Assembly: GCA_030018555.1 (NCBI GenBank)
Contig: JASEHY010000103.1
Span: 1-5,466, forward strand
Direction of reading: 5' to 3'
DNA length: 5,466 nt
Source of the DNA: Planctomycetota bacterium
GTDB lineage: Bacteria > Planctomycetota > MHYJ01 > JACQXL01
Each line of letters begins with the position of its first letter. The stretch's first letter is position 1. The notes below the pieces were generated by a model that worked only from the letters and a program-made list of their open reading frames with translations, searched no databases and had not been told where the DNA came from. Positions 1 to 4,264 of the stretch are shown here, one piece after another. Made by a program: the position numbers and the translations under genes.

Positions 1-277
1 GCAAGACAAACTCCGAGAGCATATAACTGAACGACTTTCTATACCTCCCAATACCTTCACGGTTCAACTGGGCAAATACCGGCTCAAAAAGAATGCGATA
101 GATTATCAGACACAACTACAGAACGAAAAGGGTATTTTAGCAGCGGTGAATATTATCCTGATAGACGGCAAAGAGTTTTATTATGTCTGGTCAGTCAGAT
201 TCTCTAACTTTGAAGAAGCACAGAAAGAAGCCAAGAAACTTCAGGAAATGGGTATAGAGGCAGTGGTAGTGCCGTGA
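1..277 (+). CDS. SPOR-domain protein, C-terminal part (5' end outside window)
   Basis: The open frame starting at base 2 runs 91 codons to a TGA at 275-277; the start lies left of the window. The last ~75 residues fit an SPOR (sporulation-related repeat) domain: a first strand reading FTVQLGKY, a helix around KNAIDYQTQL, a strand pair with an aromatic-rich segment (EFYYVWSVRF), a second helix (NFEEAQKEAKKLQ) and a final strand (GIEAVVVP). This is the usual V-Q-hG-x-a ... A ... V-x-h-x-F-x-x-x-x-E-A ... G-h-x-A layout. SPOR domains bind denuded peptidoglycan at septa and usually sit at the C-terminus of secreted or membrane-anchored proteins involved in division or cell-wall remodelling. The membrane anchor or other domains cannot be seen here. 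It ends 3 bp before the heptamer repeat array. The domain call rests on pattern recognition only; the protein's specific role is unknown. Confidence 0.7.
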   Translation, partial: QDKLREHITERLSIPPNTFTVQLGKYRLKKNAIDYQTQLQNEKGILAAVNIILIDGKEFYYVWSVRFSNFEEAQKEAKKLQEMGIEAVVVP

Positions 278-280
278 CGC

Positions 281-315
281 GAGATATGAGATATGGGATA
301 CGGGATATGGGAGGT
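281..315 (+). repeat. left heptamer array of the four-helix-bundle gene
   Basis: Five head-to-tail 7-bp units lie directly between the SPOR gene stop and the next start codon: GAGATAT, GAGATAT, GGGATAC, GGGATAT, GGGAGGT. The consensus is RRGATAY read in this phase, or ATGRGAT read in another. The last unit is diverged so that it forms the Shine-Dalgarno sequence of the following gene. The inverse complement of the same unit forms the array at 718-752. The period of seven and the imperfect unit sequence are directly visible. Heptanucleotide tandem repeats (STRRs) are known from heterocystous cyanobacteria, but I do not claim these are the same family. Confidence 0.85.
310..314 (+). promoter_or_regulatory. 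ribosome binding site formed by the repeat array
   Basis: GGAGG lies 6 nt upstream of the ATG at 321, a near-ideal Shine-Dalgarno. It falls at the end of the left heptamer array: the last unit departs from the ATGRGAT pattern exactly where it becomes GGGAGGT. The translation signal therefore appears to travel with the repeat rather than with the upstream gene. It also fixes ATG 321 as the start. Confidence 0.75.
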
Positions 316-320
316 GAAAT

Positions 321-710
321 ATGAGTTTCCAAAGTTATAAGGATTTGGAGGTATATAAACTGGCACATAAATTGGCCGTAGAATTACATACGATAACCTT
401 GAGTTTACCAAAGTTTGAATTATACGAAGAGGGTTCGCAAATTAGACGCTCATCTAAATCTATCAGTACAAATATTGTAGAAGGGTTCGGCAGAAGACGC
501 TACAAAGCCGAATTTATCAAATATCTGGTTTATGCCCATGCTTCCTGCGATGAAACTATTGAACATCTGGAATTGCTTTACGAAACTAAATCGTTAAAGG
601 ATAAAAACACTTTTGACGAGTTTGTGGCGGAATATGACAAATTAGGTCGGATGTTAAATAAGTTTATTCAAAGTGTTGAACAAACCCATTTAGTGAAAAG
701 AGATGAATGA
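321..710 (+). CDS. four-helix-bundle protein (23S rRNA intervening-sequence protein family)
   Basis: The 129-residue product has the hallmarks of the four-helix-bundle/IVS-protein family (TIGR02436, Pfam 23S_rRNA_IVP). The N-terminal helix reads YKDLEVYKLAHKLAVEL, followed by an LPKFELY turn. The signature QIRRSSKSISTNIVEGFGRR spans residues 41-60, and a third helix (AEFIKYLVYAHASCDETIEHL) leads to a Lys/Glu-rich C-terminal helix. Usual length is about 115-130 residues, so it is complete. Family members are encoded inside 23S rRNA intervening sequences of Leptospira and others, as stand-alone genes in many environmental genomes, and (as Avd) in diversity-generating retroelements, where they bind nucleic acid and the reverse transcriptase. 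No reverse transcriptase or variable repeat is present here, so an Avd role is unsupported. The biochemical function of stand-alone members is not established. The TGA stop at 708-710 lies inside an ATGAGAT unit (707-713), tying the gene to the flanking repeats. Confidence 0.9.
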   Translation: MSFQSYKDLEVYKLAHKLAVELHTITLSLPKFELYEEGSQIRRSSKSISTNIVEGFGRRRYKAEFIKYLVYAHASCDETIEHLELLYETKSLKDKNTFDEFVAEYDKLGRMLNKFIQSVEQTHLVKRDE

Positions 711-717
711 GATATTT

Positions 718-752
718 ATCTCGTATCTCACATCTCGTATCCCGTATCCTCA
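718..752 (-). repeat. right heptamer array, inverted relative to 281-315
   Basis: Five 7-bp units (ATCTCGT, ATCTCAC, ATCTCGT, ATCCCGT, ATCCTCA) are the reverse complement of the ATGRGAT/ACGRGAT unit found on the left of the gene. A plus-oriented copy, ATGAGAT (707-713), overlaps the gene's stop codon and can fold back on the first unit as GAGATA-TT-TATCTC (709-722). The two arrays could pair over ~30 nt in a transcript, enclosing the whole coding region in a stem. The array ends just before the mutS Shine-Dalgarno. Confidence 0.85.
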
Positions 753-758
753 TAGGAC

Positions 759-763
759 AGGAG
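759..763 (+). promoter_or_regulatory. mutS ribosome binding site
   Basis: AGGAG is 7 nt upstream of ATG 771 and supports that start, which also gives the expected MutS N-terminus (MTPIMEQY). The site lies just outside the right heptamer array. No convincing promoter was seen between the four-helix-bundle gene and mutS, so co-transcription with the upstream genes is possible. Confidence 0.75.
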
Positions 764-770
764 CATAGAG

Positions 771-3638
771 ATGACTCCAATAATGGAACAATATCAGGCA
801 ATTAAACAGAAATATCCGCAGGAGATACTCTTTTTCCGTCTGGGTGATTTTTACGAGATGTTCTATGATGATGCCAGGACTGCTTCTCGCGTGCTGGGCA
901 TAACGTTAACCGCCAGATTTAAGAACCAGAGTCCAGTACCAATGGCAGGCGTTCCTTACCACGTCGCTACCACCTACATCAATCGTCTTCTTAAGGCAGG
1001 ATTCAAGGTTGCGATTTGTGAGCAGACCGAGCCAGCCGAATCTGTCCGCCACGGCGACCTATTAGACGGGACGGTCGCCCGTACGGGCGGATCTGCCTCA
1101 GGCATGACCGAAGGACTGGTTGACCGCTCGGTCATCCGGGTCATCACGCCCGGTACGGTACTGGAAGACAATATCCTTAACAGCAAGGCGCCTAATTTCC
1201 TCTGCGCTATATGTCTTAATATCACTACCAGCCAGAAAACACATTCAAATCCCTCTTTATCCTCCTTAAATCCACCCGCACCCCCCCCGACGTTACGTCG
1301 GGAGGGGATGGGGGGATTTATTGGTCTTGCCTGGATTGACCTTTCTACAGGCGAATTCAAGACAGAAGAGTTTCCCTTTGACCTTAATCGCCTGATTGAT
1401 GAACTCCGTCGGGTAAATCCGTCCGAATGTCTTATCCCCGAATATCTCACTATCCAGAACCCACAGATAATGGACTCAATAAAGAATAATATACAGACTA
1501 CTTTCACACCATTTAGCGACTGGGCTTTTGAATATGCTTCTGCCTATAAAACACTGATAGAGCATTTCCAGACGACCAATTTAGCCGGCTTCGGCTGTGA
1601 TAACATTTATCAGGGGATTTGTGCCTCTGGTGCAATATTACAGTATCTTTATCAAACACAAATGGCGCCGAAGCGCCATAGCGACGAAGGCGCCACTCCT
1701 CACCCACTGGGATTAAGCCCATCATTAAAATATATTACTAAATTAGAAAGATATTCTTCTGAGAACCGTTTGTATCTTGACCGCACGACCCATGTTTCAC
1801 TGGAACTTCTTTCCACTATCTCAAGTCAACGATACGGGATGAATACGCTCGCCTCGCTCCAACGCCCGCTCCGCCTCGGCGGAGACGAGGCGAGAGAGCG
1901 GAGCGGGCAGGAAGAGACGGGTTATGGTTCTCTTTTGTGGGTGCTGGATAAGACGCAAACCGCAATGGGCGCCAGGATGCTGAGGGATTGGGTACTCTCG
2001 CCTTTGAAAGATGTCCCGGAAATCCTGTCCCGCCAGGGCGGGATTGCGGCATTTGTTAAGGAAATGACCAGACGCAAAGAACTACAGAAAGAATTGAAAG
2101 AATGCGTGGACATAGAAAGGGTCTCTGCCAAGATTGGTTCAGGCAGGGCAAATGCCAGAGATATGGTCGGTCTGAAAAAGACACTCCAACGGCTCCCTTT
2201 TATCAACGTAGAGTTGAGAGCGTATAGCGTCCCGATGGACATCGGGATGCTCTATGCTCTATGCTCTAAACTTGACCCATTAGAAGCCCTTCAGAAACTA
2301 ATCGGGAGAGCGATAGCAGATGACCCGCCTTTAGACCTCACAGAAGGCGGTATAATTAAAGACGGTTACAACAGTGAATTAGACCACCTACGAAACATTT
2401 GTAAAGAAGGAATGAACTTTATCACACATTTTCAGGCAGAAGAAATAAAACGCACCGGTATCAATTCTCTCAAGGTTGGCTACAATCAGGTATTCGGTTA
2501 CTATATTGAGGTAACCAATGTCCATCAATCTAAGATACCCTTAAATTATATTCGCAAGCAGACGCTCAAGAACGCAGAACGCTATATTACACCGGAATTA
2601 AAGGATTACGAGACACAGGTCTTGCACGCTAAAGAACGCAGTCAGAAATTGGAATATGAAATCTTCTCTCAGGTCCGTAAAGAGGCAGCGATATGGACCA
2701 TTCAATTACAGAATATTGCAGGAGCGATTGCAACTCTTGATTGTCTGCTTTCTCTGGCACAGGTTGCCAGTGAGAATAACTACTGTGCGCCTATAGTTGA
2801 TGACTCGCTTCTTATCAAAATTACCGAGGGCAGACATCCTGTCTTGGAAAAGGTCCTTGATGAGAAATTTATACCTAATGACATCTGCCTTGATAAGGGG
2901 GGGGGGGACGAAGACCAACGAATCATAATCCTGACCGGACCTAATATGTCAGGCAAATCCACATATATCAGGCAGGTGGCGCTAATAGTTCTGATGGCGC
3001 AGATGGGAAGTTTTGTGCCGGCTAAAGAAGCAACGATTGGCGTGGTTGACCGCATCTTCACACGGGTGGGCGCATCTGACGAACTCACCCGCGGCTCAAG
3101 CACCTTTATGGTAGAAATGAACGAAACCGCTAATATCCTCAATAACGCCACAAACCGCAGTTTAATAATACTGGATGAAGTAGGCAGGGGAACTTCCACC
3201 TTTGACGGAGTAAGTATTGCCTGGGCTGTTACTGAATACCTTCACGACCATTCGGGCAGTCGGACGCTATTTGCCACGCACTATCACGAACTCACTGAAC
3301 TTGCGCTGGTATTGCCAGGGGTAAGGAACTATCACATCTCTGTCAGGGAATGGGGCGATAAGATAATCTTTACGAGAAAGATTATACCCGGCGGGACTGA
3401 TAAGAGTTACGGGATTCAAGTTGCCCGTCTGGCTGGATTACCGCAGGAAACCCTCAAACGCGCCCGCCAGATTCTCAACCAATTAGAAAAACAGGTATTT
3501 GATATTCAGGGCAAACCGCTTCTTGATGGCGGTGCCCATAAACTTATGGGGCCCGACAATACCATTCCTTTCCCCCGCCCAGCAGGGCGAGGCTCGCCCC
3601 CGAAGGGGGCGGCATCCCGCCTTAGCGGGAAGGAATAA
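771..3638 (+). CDS. mutS: DNA mismatch repair protein MutS, with in-frame palindrome-encoded inserts
   Basis: MutS binds mismatched DNA as a dimer and uses ATP to recruit MutL. At 955 residues it is ~80-100 longer than usual. The N-terminal domain has the mismatch-reading F-x-E motif (F27-Y28-E29 in GDFYEMF) and MAGVPYH. The connector and core follow, with GLAWIDLSTGEF and GSLLWVLDKTQTAMGARMLR (from residue 386). The clamp/lever segment TGINSLKVGYNQVFGYYIEV starts at ~562. The C-terminal ATPase has Walker A TGPNMSGKST (722-731), the signature GASDELTRGSSTFMVEM (767-783), Walker B ending L801-D802-E803, and THYHEL (836-841). All catalytic motifs are intact. The excess length is in loops at ~91-113, 157-183, 298-309, 356-384 and 483-499, each coinciding with a strong DNA palindrome. 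After QILNQLEKQ the normal C-terminal tail is largely missing; the last ~25 residues come from the repeat at 3564-3636, whose right edge supplies the stop. An 11-G tract precedes Walker A. Activity is likely but not certain. Confidence 0.96.
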   Translation: MTPIMEQYQAIKQKYPQEILFFRLGDFYEMFYDDARTASRVLGITLTARFKNQSPVPMAGVPYHVATTYINRLLKAGFKVAICEQTEPAESVRHGDLLDGTVARTGGSASGMTEGLVDRSVIRVITPGTVLEDNILNSKAPNFLCAICLNITTSQKTHSNPSLSSLNPPAPPPTLRREGMGGFIGLAWIDLSTGEFKTEEFPFDLNRLIDELRRVNPSECLIPEYLTIQNPQIMDSIKNNIQTTFTPFSDWAFEYASAYKTLIEHFQTTNLAGFGCDNIYQGICASGAILQYLYQTQMAPKRHSDEGATPHPLGLSPSLKYITKLERYSSENRLYLDRTTHVSLELLSTISSQRYGMNTLASLQRPLRLGGDEARERSGQEETGYGSLLWVLDKTQTAMGARMLRDWVLSPLKDVPEILSRQGGIAAFVKEMTRRKELQKELKECVDIERVSAKIGSGRANARDMVGLKKTLQRLPFINVELRAYSVPMDIGMLYALCSKLDPLEALQKLIGRAIADDPPLDLTEGGIIKDGYNSELDHLRNICKEGMNFITHFQAEEIKRTGINSLKVGYNQVFGYYIEVTNVHQSKIPLNYIRKQTLKNAERYITPELKDYETQVLHAKERSQKLEYEIFSQVRKEAAIWTIQLQNIAGAIATLDCLLSLAQVASENNYCAPIVDDSLLIKITEGRHPVLEKVLDEKFIPNDICLDKGGGDEDQRIIILTGPNMSGKSTYIRQVALIVLMAQMGSFVPAKEATIGVVDRIFTRVGASDELTRGSSTFMVEMNETANILNNATNRSLIILDEVGRGTSTFDGVSIAWAVTEYLHDHSGSRTLFATHYHELTELALVLPGVRNYHISVREWGDKIIFTRKIIPGGTDKSYGIQVARLAGLPQETLKRARQILNQLEKQVFDIQGKPLLDGGAHKLMGPDNTIPFPRPAGRGSPPKGAASRLSGKE
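1045..1091. repeat. palindromic insert A in mutS
   Basis: A perfect 14-bp palindrome, CGCCCGTACGGGCG, lies at 1076-1089. A wider pair TCCGCC (1045-1050)/GGCGGA (1086-1091) overlaps it. It encodes the stretch after EQTEPAE (residues ~91-113, including a Gly/Ser/Ala-rich segment). From memory, other MutS proteins there pass almost directly from EQ(V/T)EDP to KG-V-R-V-TPGT. Insertion boundaries are approximate. Confidence 0.6.
1268..1319. repeat. palindromic insert B in mutS
   Basis: The core hairpin is CCCGACG-TTA-CGTCGGG (1286-1302). The outer arms AAATCC (1268-1273) and GGATTT (1314-1319) are joined by C-rich and G-rich strands that pair imperfectly, making ~24-25 nt arms. It encodes a Pro/Ser-rich segment (NPPAPPPTLRREGMGG) directly before the conserved IGLAWIDLSTGEF strand, where other MutS proteins have only a short turn. 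The upstream SNPSLSSL segment (from ~1239) probably belongs to the same insertion. Includes a run of eight C (1281-1288). Confidence 0.7.
1662..1695. repeat. palindromic insert C in mutS (GGCGCC type)
   Basis: The hairpin is ATGGCGC-CGAA-GCGCCAT (1662-1679), 7 bp with a 4-nt loop. A second partner, GGCGCCA (1689-1695), can alternatively pair with TGGCGCC (1663-1669). It encodes residues ~298-309 (MAPKRHSDEGAT) between YLYQTQ and the residues aligned with the usual LPH...L segment. The TGGCGCC/GGCGCCA arms recur in the yicC insert at 4188-4206. Confidence 0.65.
1848..1908. repeat. palindromic insert D in mutS (nested stems)
   Basis: Three perfect inverted pairs interlock: GCCCGCTCCGC (1864-1874) with GCGGAGCGGGC (1898-1908), 11 bp; CTCGCCTCG (1848-1856) with CGAGGCGAG (1886-1894), 9 bp; and CTCCGCC-TC-GGCGGAG (1869-1884). 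The region is very GC-rich and Arg/Glu/Gly-encoding. It separates the end of the ...LELLSTISSQRYG helix from GSLLWVLDKTQTAMG, which family members join by only a few residues (roughly residues 356-384 are extra). The alternative pairings suggest a compound or duplicated element. Confidence 0.75.
2217..2267. repeat. palindromic insert E in mutS: core hairpin flanked by heptamers
   Basis: Arms 2217-2236 and 2241-2260 pair as a 20-bp stem with a GGAC loop: 17 Watson-Crick pairs, 2 G-U pairs and 1 mismatch. The core is TCCCGAT-GGAC-ATCGGGA. The right side is a perfect 3x ATGCTCT tandem (2247-2267). The left side carries two related inverted units, AGAGCGT and ATAGCGT (2217-2230). It encodes residues ~483-499, just after LPFINVELR in the lever region before the clamp. 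On the minus strand its core matches the pyrE insert (4631-4650) at 17 of 20 bases. Confidence 0.8.
2897..2907 (+). repeat. 11-G homopolymer tract in mutS
   Basis: Eleven consecutive G encode the third base of Lys, three Gly codons and the first base of Asp (DKGGGD), 27 bp upstream of the Walker A codons. The present length keeps mutS in frame. Gain or loss of one base would remove the ATPase domain. Tracts of this length are prone to slippage in bacteria and to miscounting in sequencing. Confidence 0.95.
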
Positions 3639-4264
3639 GTGTCCAGTATGTTTTGCAGTTTCTTACGGAATGAGGATTCATATGCTGATAATACCTCCGG
3701 GGTTCGTTTCTTTATTCCTTCAAGAGACAGGTTCATCCGCTTGAGGTTATGTTGAAAGGTCTTTTTCAAGCGGTTGCCTTCGCGTCTTCTCATCGCCACC
3801 AGATTTTCAAGTGCCCTTTTAATAGTGGCACTAATAAACCGCCATTCCCTGATACCGCTGTAATCTGACTTGGTAGATGGCTCCAGAACACCGGGCAGAT
3901 TGATAAGTGTCTCAAAAGAGAGATGACCCGTTAAGCCAATACTCTTCTGAATTGCCTTCAATTGCCGATAATAATTATTCAACAAGGCACGATTTATCAC
4001 CAGATTCTCAACCCGGTCAGGAGTAACCTTTATAGAAAGATTGACCGTGCCTCTTTGCACATATTGCCTGATAATCGTCTCAATATCAGATTCATACCCA
4101 CTGAGCATCTCAGACAGATTTGATTTTATACTTAAAAACTTATTATTTACAGAACGGATTTGTACCTGTATATTTTGTTCACACTGAGTGGCGCCAGCGG
4201 CGCCACGAATGTGTTTGTTAGAGAGTCTACCCGTTGCTTCACCGAAACCTGTCATACTATTCAT
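3506..4264 (-). CDS. yicC: YicC/YloC-family protein with C-terminal domain replaced by repeat-derived sequence
   Basis: The N-terminus MNSMTGFGEA and the segment IQVQIRSVNNKFLSIK match the YicC family start (SMTGFGRA ... EIRSVNHRFLDI). RGTVNLSIKV, the LPGVLE motif and MRRREGNRLKK follow in family order. Family members run ~290 residues, and the E. coli protein has been described as an endoribonuclease. Here recognisable sequence stops at about residue 209 (LQNILDT). The remaining ~43 residues are encoded by the three-hairpin repeat (3564-3636) and then antisense to the mutS tail. The conserved C-terminal domain (DUF1732; the HxxxF ... GRxLDFLxQExxRExNTxxSK region) is absent, so activity is doubtful; this may be a pseudogene in effect or an assembly join. 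Residues ~16-30 carry a palindrome-encoded insert. The ATG overlaps the pyrE stop as ATGA, implying translational coupling. Confidence 0.85.
   Translation of the reverse strand: MNSMTGFGEATGRLSNKHIRGAAGATQCEQNIQVQIRSVNNKFLSIKSNLSEMLSGYESDIETIIRQYVQRGTVNLSIKVTPDRVENLVINRALLNNYYRQLKAIQKSIGLTGHLSFETLINLPGVLEPSTKSDYSGIREWRFISATIKRALENLVAMRRREGNRLKKTFQHNLKRMNLSLEGIKKRTPEVLSAYESSFRKKLQNILDTYSFPLRRDAAPFGGEPRPAGRGKGMVLSGPISLWAPPSRSGLP
3564..3636. repeat. three-hairpin repeat at the mutS/yicC junction
   Basis: Three hairpins in a row: CGCCC-AGCA-GGGCG (3576-3589), CGCCCCC-GAA-GGGGGCG (3595-3611) and TCCCGC-CTTA-GCGGGA (3615-3630). They are bounded by terminal inverted repeats ATTCCTT (3564-3570) and AAGGAAT (3630-3636). 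The third hairpin is preceded by GCA, giving GCATCCCG as in insert E. The element is translated on both strands as the abnormal ends of MutS and YicC, and its right edge supplies the mutS TAA. No U-run follows a stem on either strand, so it is not a typical intrinsic terminator, although it could still impede convergent transcription. Confidence 0.85.
4188..4206. repeat. palindromic insert in yicC (GGCGCC type)
   Basis: GTGGCGCC-AGC-GGCGCCAC is a perfect 8-bp stem with a 3-nt loop. On the coding (minus) strand it encodes RGAAGAT near residues 20-26, between the SMTGFGEA motif and the IRSVN strand, a loop that is shorter in other YicC proteins. Arms are shared with the mutS insert at 1662-1695. 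Confidence 0.7.

Larger units (their letters stand above)
281..752 (+). mobile_element. putative IVS-like element: four-helix-bundle gene between inverted heptamer arrays
   Basis: The 472-bp unit consists of a left heptamer array (281-315), a four-helix-bundle gene (321-710) and an inverted heptamer array (718-752). It starts 3 bp after one gene ends and stops about 7 bp before the mutS ribosome binding site. Long complementary ends around a four-helix-bundle gene are what 23S rRNA intervening sequences look like, and there the paired ends are removed by RNase III. Here the unit lies between protein genes. No transposase, recombinase or target-site duplication was identified, so mobility is inferred from architecture alone. 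The alternative is an ordinary gene flanked by expanding simple repeats. Confidence 0.35.

Noticed and set aside
281..752. CRISPR array or diversity-generating retroelement around the four-helix-bundle gene
   Set aside because: Repeat units are 7 bp with no spacers, and there is no reverse transcriptase, template repeat or variable repeat, so neither system is supported.
974..1507. Minus-strand open frame of 177 codons inside mutS
   Set aside because: It is antisense to clear MutS coding sequence, has no recognisable domain, and is kept open partly by the palindromic inserts.
1513..3199. Several further minus-strand open frames (1513-1725, 1816-2052, 1922-2242, 2706-2918, 2780-3199)
   Set aside because: All are shadows of mutS; the translations show no family features and no ribosome binding context.
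3576..3630. Bidirectional intrinsic terminator between mutS and yicC
   Set aside because: The hairpins are strong but no U-run follows on either strand, and they lie inside both coding frames; better explained as a repeat element.
3499..3744. Plus-strand 81-codon frame across the mutS/yicC junction
   Set aside because: It overlaps mutS in another frame and is antisense to yicC; it is kept open by the GC-rich repeat and shows no domain.
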